From Thermoplasmata archaeon (GTDB lineage Archaea > Thermoplasmatota > Thermoplasmata > Lutacidiplasmatales > UBA184), in the NCBI GenBank assembly GCA_021792485.1, contig JAJYUO010000012.1, forward strand, positions 1-15,251: a DNA stretch of 15,251 bases. The letters run 5' to 3'. The notes under the pieces were generated by a model that saw only the letters and a program-made list of their open reading frames with translations, was not told where the DNA came from and made no database searches. Each line of letters begins with the position of its first letter. Positions within the stretch are counted from its first letter, which is position 1. Below, in pieces: positions 1 through 5,964 of the stretch. A program made the translations under genes and the position numbers.

Positions 1-45
1 CAGGAGGATCGCGATGGTGACCGTAGACGAGTCGAAGAAGTTCAC
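1..45 (-). CDS. Possible start of a membrane protein (partial, runs off the left edge)
   Basis: Reading the minus strand from a GTG at 45-43, an open frame runs to the window edge and encodes MNFFDSSTVTIAILL, a short polar start followed by a hydrophobic run that would suit the first membrane helix of a transporter-like protein. A stop codon lies in frame a few codons upstream of the GTG, so this is the only plausible start. It lies 55 nt downstream of the SDR stop on the same strand and could be the third gene of that operon. No Shine-Dalgarno sequence or TATA box is visible at the right distance. Only 15 codons are present, so function cannot be assigned and even its reality is uncertain. 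Confidence 0.3.
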   Translation of the reverse strand, partial: MNFFDSSTVTIAILL

Positions 46-100
46 GGCGCCCTACCCTATTCGGACCGGCGAGAAGGTCGTGGGGCGGTCGGTCCTCCCC

Positions 101-934
101 TCACTCGGGCGTCCCTCCTTGGTCGGGAGAAACGGACCCGCCCGAGCTCCGATCGTCAAAGAACTCCATGAGGCCTCTGCCGAGCCACTGCCCTCCGTCC
201 ACGGGGAGGACCTGCCCGGTGATGTACCGCGCGTGGGGGCTGACCAGGAAGCGGACGGCTTCGGCCATCTCCTCCGGGGTGCCGAACCGCCCCATCGGCA
301 CTCCCAGCTCGATCCGCTTCACGAGGGACTCGGAGGTCCAGAGCTGGTGGTCCGTCCCCTCGGTACGGACCGGGCCCGGGCTCACGGCGTTCACCCGAAT
401 CCCGTGTCGCGCCCACTCGACCGCGAGCGTGCGGGTCAGGGAGACCACCCCGGCCTTCGCCGCGGCGGAATGCACCGTTCCGGGCCCGGCAAGCCACGCG
501 TACGCCGCGACAATGTTCACGATCGACGCCTCCCGGGCCTCACGCAGGAGCGGGAAGGCGGCCCGAGAGCAGAAGAACGTGCCGTCCAAGACGATTCCGA
601 CCACGGCCCGCCATCCGTTGGGAGAGAGGTCCTCCGCCCGGACCGGAAAATTGCCGGCCGCATTGTTCACCAAGACATCGAGCCGGCCGTACTCATCGCG
701 CACTCGGGCCATCAATCGATCGACCTGGTCGGGCTGACGGACGTCGGTAGCCACTGTCAGTACCCGAGCCCCTCGCGCCCGGAGCGCGCGCGCTCCGCGA
801 TCGAGATGATCGACGGACCGGCTCGCGATGGCAAGGTCGTATCCGTCTTCCGCCAGGAGCTCCCCGATCGCCCGGCCGATGCCGGTCCCTCCTCCGGTGA
901 CCAACGCGACCTTGCGAGCAGGGGTACTTTGCAC
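101..934 (-). CDS. SDR-family oxidoreductase, 2,4-dienoyl-CoA reductase-like
   Basis: A 277-residue short-chain dehydrogenase with a complete Rossmann fold. The nucleotide-binding motif TGGGTGIG is at residues 13-20, the acidic DV at 64-65, and NNAAGN at 90-95, followed by PVRAEDLSPNGW, which closely resembles mitochondrial and peroxisomal 2,4-dienoyl-CoA reductases. The usual YxxxK is replaced by SAAAK (Ser156, Lys160), with a Tyr at 145. That is the dienoyl-CoA reductase arrangement, where the catalytic Tyr lies upstream. PGPVRTEG (186-193) is the conserved loop after strand 6. The likely role is NADPH-dependent reduction of 2,4-dienoyl-CoA (or a related enoyl-CoA) during breakdown of unsaturated fatty acids in the cytosol. 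The start is GTG at 934-932, 30 nt after the thioredoxin stop, so the two are probably co-transcribed. Family assignment is firm; the exact substrate is inferred. Confidence 0.88.
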   Translation of the reverse strand: MQSTPARKVALVTGGGTGIGRAIGELLAEDGYDLAIASRSVDHLDRGARALRARGARVLTVATDVRQPDQVDRLMARVRDEYGRLDVLVNNAAGNFPVRAEDLSPNGWRAVVGIVLDGTFFCSRAAFPLLREAREASIVNIVAAYAWLAGPGTVHSAAAKAGVVSLTRTLAVEWARHGIRVNAVSPGPVRTEGTDHQLWTSESLVKRIELGVPMGRFGTPEEMAEAVRFLVSPHARYITGQVLPVDGGQWLGRGLMEFFDDRSSGGSVSPDQGGTPE

Positions 935-964
935 GCCGGGCTCACGGCGGCGCGCGGAAAAACC

Positions 965-1321
965 CTATCGTGCACCCGAAGCGGCCGTTCCCGCGCGCCG
1001 AGAGGCGGCTTGGCGGAGCGCTTCCAGGTCGTCGCGTCCGAGGCCCTGCCCCGGCCGGCCGTCGCGACGCCAGACCAATGCGCCGTCCTCGAACAGCGCG
1101 ATCGTCGGGACGACCTCGATGCCAAACGTCTCCCAGAGGGGGCTCTCCTCCGAGGTCACGTCGGCGATCGCGAGCGACGCGGGGAGGGTACTCTCGCTCG
1201 CCTCGAACTCCGGCCGGAACGCCCGGCAGAACGGGCACCAATCGGCCAAAAAGGCGACAGCCCAGCGTCCCGGGCGCAAAAGCTCCGTCCCCGAAAATGC
1301 GCCCTCCTTCCAGTGCTCCAT
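965..1321 (-). CDS. Thioredoxin-fold protein
   Basis: A 118-residue thioredoxin-like protein. The redox motif WCPFC occupies residues 28-32, preceded by the hydrophobic strand AVAFLAD. The cis-proline that faces the active site is in VVPTIALF (Pro72). The dipeptide between the cysteines is Pro-Phe instead of the Gly-Pro of classical thioredoxin, which usually shifts the redox potential, so it may be a specialised disulfide reductase. There is no signal peptide, suggesting a cytosolic location. The C-terminus is an Arg/Ala-rich tail of about 15 residues. ATG at 1321-1319 is the only good start; neither a Shine-Dalgarno sequence nor a clear TATA box precedes it. It is the first gene of the minus-strand thioredoxin-SDR cluster and is divergent from the esterase. 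Whether it serves the SDR is unknown. Confidence 0.9.
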   Translation of the reverse strand: MEHWKEGAFSGTELLRPGRWAVAFLADWCPFCRAFRPEFEASESTLPASLAIADVTSEESPLWETFGIEVVPTIALFEDGALVWRRDGRPGQGLGRDDLEALRQAASRRAGTAASGAR

Positions 1322-1430
1322 CGCAAAGGGAGGGAGACGCTGAGGCTCTTCACCTTGGCCCGTCCGCGAGGGGCTGGGTCACCCGTGTTCTCTTTGAGGG
1401 TTCCGGCGATGGCGCTCGGAAGGTGGCGCC

Positions 1431-2576
1431 GTGCCGATCTCGGTCCCGTTGCGTTCGCGAACGCCCGTCATGTTCCCCCGACCGCTTCGCGGACGAATCG
1501 AGCGGCCCCGATTTGTCAGCGATGTGCTCGAAGGAAATCCGTGGCACGACCCGGTCGAGCGGGAGTTGCAGGTGTACCTCCCGCCTTCCGGCAGAACCGA
1601 AGGACTTCCGCTTCTCGTGTTACTGTCCGGATACACCGGCGCCGGCTTCCTTCAGTTCCAGCGCCCGCGCTACTTGTCGGACTCTCGGGTCGGCCAGCTC
1701 GACCGGTTGATTCGAACCGGGGTTGCGGGAGAGGCCGTGATGGTATCGCCCGATTGCATGACCACTCTCGGCGGAAGCCAGTACGTAAACTCCTCAGCGA
1801 CCGGCCGCTACGAGGACTACATCACGGAGGAGATCATCCCATGGGTTCGGGAGCGGTACGGCACCGGGCCGGTCGGCGTGCTGGGGACATCCAGCGGGGG
1901 GTACGGTGCGTTGAGCCTCGCCCTTCGCCACCCCGACATCTTCTCCGCTGCCGCCTCGGACTCGGGCGACATGTACTTCGAGTACGGATATCTGCCCGAG
2001 TTTCCGCGCGCGTTTCGCGCCATCCGCCAGGCCGGGGGCCCCGAGGCCCTCCTCCGAAGGATCTTTGCTCGCCCGATCGACGGATGGGGCCCGCTCCACC
2101 CCATGGCGTCGGGTCTCGAGCACATGGCCTACGCGTCGTGCTACTCTCCCGTGGACGACGCGCCGGGCCGCTTCGAGCTCCCGTTCGACCTCACCACCGG
2201 GGCGTTGCGGCCGGAAATCTGGGCGAAGTGGCTGGCCCGCGACCCGGTCCGGATGATCGCGCGACCGCGCTATGCGAGGGCGCTTCGACGCCTGCGGTAC
2301 GTCTACGTGGACGGAGGGGAGGAAGACGAATGGAACCTCGACGTCGCGGCCCGGATCTTCGCCGCCGCGGCCCGGGCCCAGGGGGCGACGATCGATCATC
2401 AAGAATTCTCGGGACGGCACTCCGACGTGGCGCCGCGGTACGAGGTGATCCTCCCGAGGATCCTTCGCGCGCTCGGTGCGCCCGGCCGAAAGGTCGAGCC
2501 GTTCCTTAGAACCGGCCCTCGGCGTGGTCGGTCCACTCGCCGACCATCTCGTCCTCGAGCCAAGCGTGCGAGATGA
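1431..2576 (+). CDS. Alpha/beta-hydrolase, esterase D / antigen 85-type
   Basis: A 381-residue predicted serine hydrolase of the putative-esterase (esterase D/antigen 85) family. The strand LPLLVLLSGYTGAG (59-72) supplies the oxyanion region. The nucleophile elbow GTSSGGYGAL starts at residue 152, giving Ser154 in GxSxG. The late acidic stretch YVDGGEEDEW (290-301) holds the probable catalytic acid (Asp299 most likely), and GRHSD carries His330. It probably hydrolyses carboxyl esters or thioesters; the substrate cannot be read from sequence. There is no signal peptide. The GTG at 1431 has a GGAAGGTGG-like sequence just upstream; an ATG at 1470 (residue 14) is a credible alternative start. The last ~22 residues are Arg/Pro-rich and lie in a 71-nt tail-to-tail overlap with the minus-strand gene that ends at 2506, so they are probably not part of the fold. 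Confidence 0.85.
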   Translation: MPISVPLRSRTPVMFPRPLRGRIERPRFVSDVLEGNPWHDPVERELQVYLPPSGRTEGLPLLVLLSGYTGAGFLQFQRPRYLSDSRVGQLDRLIRTGVAGEAVMVSPDCMTTLGGSQYVNSSATGRYEDYITEEIIPWVRERYGTGPVGVLGTSSGGYGALSLALRHPDIFSAAASDSGDMYFEYGYLPEFPRAFRAIRQAGGPEALLRRIFARPIDGWGPLHPMASGLEHMAYASCYSPVDDAPGRFELPFDLTTGALRPEIWAKWLARDPVRMIARPRYARALRRLRYVYVDGGEEDEWNLDVAARIFAAAARAQGATIDHQEFSGRHSDVAPRYEVILPRILRALGAPGRKVEPFLRTGPRRGRSTRRPSRPRAKRAR

Positions 2577-3096
2577 AGCACCAGCTCAGGATGAGCGCGT
2601 AGAGCGATGACGAATCTGCGGGGCCGGGCGACTCCACGTCGCACAGGCACCCCAGGAGCTGGCGCCCTTCTCGGATCGGTTCGAGATGGGCCCATTCCGT
2701 TCCGTGGGCATCGGATATTGACCAGGCGGGGATCGACAGGCCCGATCGGCTGAGCCCGTAACTCGCGCGGCCCCCGATCTCGATGACATGGCGAGTCGGG
2801 AGTCCTTCCGGTCCGCTCACCAAGCGAGCGATCGCGGTGCTCGAGCCTTCGAGGTGAAGCGTGAGGCGCGGACGAAGGAATCCGGCGCGGTCGATTGCGT
2901 ACCGCCCCTCGACCGACTCGGCGGTCGCCGGCCGCCCCCGCTCCGATGGGAGGGAAACCTTGGCGACGGCGGTGTCACCCGACCGGAGTTCGAAATCGTG
3001 ATGCCCGCCTTCGAGGCGAACCCACCGTAGGGCGCCAGCGTCCACCGAAGCGATCGCGGCGTACGGCATCCCGGAGCCAGTTGAGGCGGAGGTCAT
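2506..3096 (-). CDS. Uncharacterised beta-rich protein (possibly LURP-one/tubby-like fold)
   Basis: A 196-residue protein that I do not recognise with certainty. It is built of alternating short hydrophobic and polar stretches typical of beta strands (for example HHDFELRSGDTAVAKVSL at 32-49, and RHVIEIGGRASYGLSRSG at 102-119) and ends in a hydrophobic helix-like segment YALILSWCFISHAW (166-179). The pattern of residues describing 'element, modifier, colour-like beta repeats' loosely resembles LURP-one/scramblase-like proteins, but this is a weak impression. ATG at 3096-3094 is chosen because the sequence before it is Arg/Pro/Ser-rich and coding-like only by composition; ATG at 3069 is an alternative. 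A purine run GGGGGCGAG lies upstream. It is divergent from the small membrane protein and overlaps the esterase by 71 nt at its 3' end. No catalytic motif is visible. Confidence 0.68.
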   Translation of the reverse strand: MTSASTGSGMPYAAIASVDAGALRWVRLEGGHHDFELRSGDTAVAKVSLPSERGRPATAESVEGRYAIDRAGFLRPRLTLHLEGSSTAIARLVSGPEGLPTRHVIEIGGRASYGLSRSGLSIPAWSISDAHGTEWAHLEPIREGRQLLGCLCDVESPGPADSSSLYALILSWCFISHAWLEDEMVGEWTDHAEGRF

Positions 3097-3150
3097 AAGG
3101 CTCGCCCCCTGTGACCCGGAAGCGAGGCCGTCGCCCCGCTCAGGATCTCG

Positions 3151-3408
3151 ATGCTGAGGGAGAACGCGTTCGTCGTTGGAGGGGCCCTGCTGGTCGCGAC
3201 CGGTATCGGCTTCGTGGCGGCCATGATCGCGATCGGACTCGATTGGTGGTTTTTCGAAGCGTACCTGGCGGGCCTGCTCTCCGCCGGGTTCGGCGGGTTC
3301 TTCATTTACGTGGGACGAGCCGAAGCGCAGGACCGGCGGGCGAAATTGCGCCACGAGGAGGAGGCGCTCGGCGTCGGGGGGCACTCTCCGCCACGGACGA
3401 ACCGGTGA
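3151..3408 (+). CDS. Small two-helix membrane protein
   Basis: An 85-residue protein with two predicted transmembrane helices, about residues 8-30 and 34-54, separated by a short turn with two tryptophans (LDWWFFEAY). A polar, charged tail (VGRAEAQDRRAKLRHEEE) follows, likely cytosolic by the positive-inside rule. The hydrophobic pattern is specific to this frame, which argues that the gene is real. The ATG at 3151 follows a weak CAGGA-like sequence. It diverges from the beta-rich protein gene over a 54-nt gap, and tRNA-His follows 77 nt downstream on the same strand. No family is recognised; its role is unknown. Confidence 0.7.
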   Translation: MLRENAFVVGGALLVATGIGFVAAMIAIGLDWWFFEAYLAGLLSAGFGGFFIYVGRAEAQDRRAKLRHEEEALGVGGHSPPRTNR

Positions 3409-3445
3409 GGCGTTTCCCCGCGAAAGGAGTCGCACCCGCCCCTTC

Positions 3446-3458
3446 GAAAAGCCTTTTC
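3446..3458 (+). promoter_or_regulatory. A/T-rich palindrome, likely promoter element of tRNA-His
   Basis: The 13-nt perfect palindrome GAAAAGCCTTTTC is the only A/T-rich block between 3409 and the tRNA. Its centre lies 34 nt upstream of the tRNA 5' end, about where a TATA/box-A element would be expected for an archaeal tRNA gene that starts a few nt before the mature end. It is not a consensus TATA box, so the assignment rests mainly on position. Confidence 0.4.
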
Positions 3459-3485
3459 AGGCCGGGCCGGCGTCGGGGCGTCCGT

Positions 3486-3592
3486 GGCCGGGATGGGGTA
3501 GCTTGGCCTATCCTGGGGGACTGTGGATCCCTCGACCCGGGTTCAAAGCGGCGCGGGGCCCAACCCCCGCCCTGAGACTCTCGGTCCCGGCC
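3486..3592 (+). tRNA. tRNA-His (anticodon GUG) with a 31-nt intron in the T-loop
   Basis: The full cloverleaf can be drawn. G-1 is encoded at 3486, as expected for tRNA-His. Acceptor 5' strand GCCGGGA (3487-3493) pairs perfectly with TCCCGGC (3585-3591), and the discriminator C73 is at 3592. The D-arm spans 3496-3514, with GG at 3505-3506. The anticodon stem GGGGA/TCCCT (3516-3520 / 3528-3532) encloses the loop CTGTGGA with anticodon GTG at 3523-3525. T-stem CCGGG (3537-3541) pairs with CTCGG (3580-3584) only when 3548-3578 is removed, which restores the T-loop TTCAAAT. The intron therefore sits between positions 59 and 60. CCA is not encoded. The HAD phosphatase stop codon on the other strand begins at the very next base. 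Confidence 0.93.
3548..3578 (+). other. Intron of tRNA-His (position 59/60) with a bulge-helix-bulge splice motif
   Basis: A 31-nt insertion splits the T-loop after TTCAAA. A bulge-helix-bulge can be formed. T-loop TTCA (3542-3545) pairs with intron TGAG (3573-3576) as a 4-bp central helix. The 3-nt bulge AA^G (3546-3548) is at the 5' site and AC^T (3577-3579) at the 3' site, each cut after the second base. The outer helix is the T-stem itself. The intron body folds as GGCG/CGCC followed by GGG/CCC, with C-C mismatches at its base and middle, so the inner side is slightly relaxed from the strict motif. Removal yields a standard T-arm. Splicing would need the archaeal tRNA endonuclease and the RtcB ligase; neither gene is in this window. 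Confidence 0.87.
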
Positions 3593-4516
3593 CTACCGGC
3601 GCGGTCGGCGCGGGGTCGCCTTCGGCGAGGACGCTCGCCGAGGTCCGGGGGTCGAATGCGGGGAGGCGAGCGACGGGCGCTGCGTGCGCCGGCTAGGTCG
3701 AGCGCGCGACGTGAGCCGGGCGAGGACTTCGGGCAGCGGCTCCAGAGAGTACCCGGCCCAGGCCGCTCCCCAACGCTTCAGGTCTTCGGGGGCGAGGATC
3801 CAGCCTTCCAACGAGGTCGCCCGACCGATCGCGGTGACGCCCGGCACGGAGTGAGCCGCTTCCATGTCGAATCGAGAGTCTCCGACGAGGAATACCGGGG
3901 CGTTGGGAAACCGGCGACGGTACTCCGCCAGGTGCTCGCGTTTCGTTCCCTGAGCCGAGCCGAGCACCTCCTCGAACCAATAGCGCAGGCCCTCGCGTTC
4001 CAGCAGGAGGTCTGCCATCTCGGTCTCGGAGCCCGTCGAAACGACCATCGTCCAACCGGCGACGGAGAGGCGCTTGAGCGTCCTCGGGACCTCGGGGAAT
4101 GGGCTCGCGTGGGCATATGCCTCGGATACCTTGCGCTGGTGGAAAATCCGCGCCGTCGTGGCGCGCAGCTCCGACGGGGCTCCGGGATAGAGTTGGGCGA
4201 GCTGCGCCTCGAACGGCAGTCCCGTGGTCGCGAGATAGTGGACTCGCCCCTCCTCGGGCGGCGTATGGAACGCTCGGAAGAAGACATCCGCGGCCACCGC
4301 GCTGATCAGGCGGAGATCGTCGAGCAGTGTCCCATCGACGTCGAAGACGATCACGCCCCGCCGGACCTCCCGCGGAGGGGGTGGGGGTCGAACCTCGGTA
4401 GACGGCCCGGAGATCGCGGCGAGGGGGGCGGGTGCTCGCCCGATCATCGGGAGCCCGCGTCCATCCATGGTCGTGAAACCCGCGGGATCGGGCTCCTTGG
4501 CGGCCGTCATCGTCAT
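3593..4516 (-). CDS. HAD-superfamily hydrolase, phosphoglycolate phosphatase-like
   Basis: A 307-residue haloacid-dehalogenase-family phosphatase, counted from ATG 4516. Motif I is FDVDGTLLDD (58-67; nucleophile Asp59, acid/base Asp61). Motif II is the Ser/Thr in VVSTGSETE (about 158-166). Motif III is Lys192 in GTKREHL, and motif IV is GDSRFDMEAA (212-221) with Asp213 and Asp217 for Mg2+. A helical cap lies between motifs I and II, as in Gph/PGMB-type enzymes. It probably dephosphorylates a small metabolite such as phosphoglycolate; the substrate is not determinable. About 50 residues before the core are Pro/Ala-rich, and some 36 residues after it are Arg/Pro/Ser-rich, both unusual for the family. 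The frame is open to 4633, but 4516 (or ATG 4510) sits about 20-26 nt from a TATA-like box and avoids overlapping coaBC. It ends directly against the tRNA-His gene. Confidence 0.87.
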   Translation of the reverse strand: MTMTAAKEPDPAGFTTMDGRGLPMIGRAPAPLAAISGPSTEVRPPPPPREVRRGVIVFDVDGTLLDDLRLISAVAADVFFRAFHTPPEEGRVHYLATTGLPFEAQLAQLYPGAPSELRATTARIFHQRKVSEAYAHASPFPEVPRTLKRLSVAGWTMVVSTGSETEMADLLLEREGLRYWFEEVLGSAQGTKREHLAEYRRRFPNAPVFLVGDSRFDMEAAHSVPGVTAIGRATSLEGWILAPEDLKRWGAAWAGYSLEPLPEVLARLTSRARPSRRTQRPSLASPHSTPGPRRASSPKATPRRPRR

Positions 4517-4532
4517 CGCCGGTTCCGCCTCC

Positions 4533-4539
4533 CTTATAG
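4533..4539. promoter_or_regulatory. TATA-like box shared by the divergent HAD and coaBC genes
   Basis: The sequence CTTATAG on plus reads CTATAAG on minus, an archaeal TATA-like element in otherwise GC-rich DNA. Its centre is 26 nt from the HAD ATG at 4510 (20 nt from 4516), fitting a leaderless minus-strand transcript. In the other direction it would start transcription near 4562, giving coaBC a leader of about 37 nt. A second plus-strand candidate, GGCTAAAGG, starts at 4557. Confidence 0.5.
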
Positions 4540-4598
4540 TCGTTGCCGGCCGTCGGGCTAAAGGGAGGGATCGGTTCCCCCGCCGAGTTTTGCGGTCC

Positions 4599-5933
4599 AT
4601 GCACCCGAGCCGAGTGATCCGAGGGAAGACCACCGAGCTCCTGAACGGGCGTCACATCCTGCTCGGGATCTCCGGGTCGATCGCCGCGGTCGAGGTGCCG
4701 CGGATTGCCCGGGAACTCCTGCGGCACGGGGCCGAAGTCCGGGCCGTGATGAGCAGCGAAGCTCAGCGGCTCGTCTCCCCCGAGGCGATTCAGTTCGCCA
4801 CCGGACATCCTCCGATCACCCAGCTCACCGGGGACGTGGAGCACGTGAGCCTCCTCGGGCCCGGCCCGGATCGGGCCGACCTGTACCTGATTGCCCCCGC
4901 GACTGCGAACACGATCGCCAAGATCGCGCACGGGATCGACGACACTCCGGTCACCAGCTGCGCCTCGATCGCCCTGGGAAGTCGGGTCCCGATTCTCCTC
5001 GCGCCGGCGATGCACGCTCAGATGCGCCAGAACCCAGCGGTGAGCGAAGCGCTCGCCAAGCTCCGGAGCTGGGGTGTCGGTATCATCGAAAGCCAGGCCG
5101 CGGAAGGCGAAGAGAAGCTCGCGACCCCCGAAGACGTGGCCGCAGCCGTCCTCCACCGACTCGGTCGCGGTCCGTGGAAGGACCGTCGTCTGGTGGTGAT
5201 CGGGGGTGCGGCGCGGGAACCGATCGACGAAGTCCGGTCGATCTCGAACGAGAGCAGCGGGGTCACCGCCGTCTCTCTCGCCACCCAAGGATACTTTCGC
5301 GGCGCCGAGGTCGAGCTCTGGATGGGTCATCACTCCACCACGATCCCGCGGTATCTCGACGTGCGGAAGTGGCGAAGCGTCGACGACCTATTGCGCCTCG
5401 CTCGAGAGCGCCAACGCACACTCGCCGAAGCGGCAGCGGTGCTCGTTCCCGCCGCGCTCGCCGACTACACGGTCGAGGCGCAGCGCGGCAAGATCTCCTC
5501 CCGGGAACACCCCGAGATCACGTTGCGGCTGAGGCGGACGGCGAAGGTCCTGCCGCAGTTGCGCGCCCTGGCGTCGCGGCCGGTCGTCTTGATCGCGTTC
5601 AAGCTCGAGTCGACGACCGACCCGGCGGTGCTCGAGGACGTTGCGCGTACGACCCGGAAGGAGGCGGATGTCGACTGGGTGGTGGCGAACGACGTCGGAA
5701 CGATGGGAAGCTCCGAGATCGCGGCCCTGGTGCTTCCCCCGCATGGCTCCCGGTTTTGGCTGCGCGGAACGAAGTTCGAGTTCGCGGGCAAACTGCTCGA
5801 CGACATCGCCCGCGATCTCCCGACGACGTCGTTCGCGCCGGGCGTCCCCAAGGGTCGCCCGGGCCGCCGAGCCGGTGGCCCTGACGTACCCCCCTCTCAG
5901 CGGCGGCAGGGCCGGGGCCGCCGTCGGCGTTAA
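4599..5933 (+). CDS. coaBC: Bifunctional phosphopantothenoylcysteine decarboxylase / phosphopantothenate-cysteine ligase
   Basis: A 444-residue fusion of two steps of coenzyme A synthesis. The N-terminal CoaC half is the FMN-dependent decarboxylase, with the flavin-binding GISGSIAAVEVPRIARELL (23-41), a candidate catalytic His82 in VEHVSL, the IAPATANTIAKIAHGIDD region (98-115) and PAMH (136-139), matching the archaeal variant of the PAMN substrate motif. The C-terminal CoaB half has GGAAREPIDEVRSISNESSG (202-221), ALADY...RGKIS with Lys298, AFKLES (333-338) and VVANDVG (361-367). It joins cysteine to 4'-phosphopantothenate using a nucleotide triphosphate, then the other half decarboxylates the product. 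ATG 4599 is chosen over the upstream GTG at 4467 because the latter would extend the protein with non-conserved sequence antisense to the HAD gene. The last ~30 residues are Arg/Gly/Pro-rich and likely disordered. Confidence 0.95.
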   Translation: MHPSRVIRGKTTELLNGRHILLGISGSIAAVEVPRIARELLRHGAEVRAVMSSEAQRLVSPEAIQFATGHPPITQLTGDVEHVSLLGPGPDRADLYLIAPATANTIAKIAHGIDDTPVTSCASIALGSRVPILLAPAMHAQMRQNPAVSEALAKLRSWGVGIIESQAAEGEEKLATPEDVAAAVLHRLGRGPWKDRRLVVIGGAAREPIDEVRSISNESSGVTAVSLATQGYFRGAEVELWMGHHSTTIPRYLDVRKWRSVDDLLRLARERQRTLAEAAAVLVPAALADYTVEAQRGKISSREHPEITLRLRRTAKVLPQLRALASRPVVLIAFKLESTTDPAVLEDVARTTRKEADVDWVVANDVGTMGSSEIAALVLPPHGSRFWLRGTKFEFAGKLLDDIARDLPTTSFAPGVPKGRPGRRAGGPDVPPSQRRQGRGRRRR

Positions 5934-5964
5934 GTGACTTCGCGTTTCCGGACGCGCGGTTTCT

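Noticed and set aside
14..2509. Very long plus-strand open frame (831 codons) with a GGAGG sequence before its ATG
   Set aside because: It runs antisense to the SDR and thioredoxin genes and out of frame through the esterase. Its composition is Arg/Pro/Gly-rich without any domain. High GC removes stop codons, so long shadow frames are expected.
3111..3575. Plus-strand open frame overlapping the small membrane protein and the tRNA
   Set aside because: It crosses a tRNA gene and is Arg/Gly/Pro-rich. The 85-residue frame at 3151 has two clear membrane helices and explains the region better.
3486..3592. tRNA-like segment read as a degenerate or truncated tRNA
   Set aside because: Once the 31-nt insert is removed, all stems, including the 7-bp acceptor, close, and the junction has proper splice geometry. 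Decay is therefore the less likely reading.
3693..5333. Minus-strand open frame of 546 codons
   Set aside because: It spans parts of the HAD and coaBC genes in the wrong frame, has no recognisable domain and is biased to Arg/Pro/Asp. The overlapping genes have clear family motifs.
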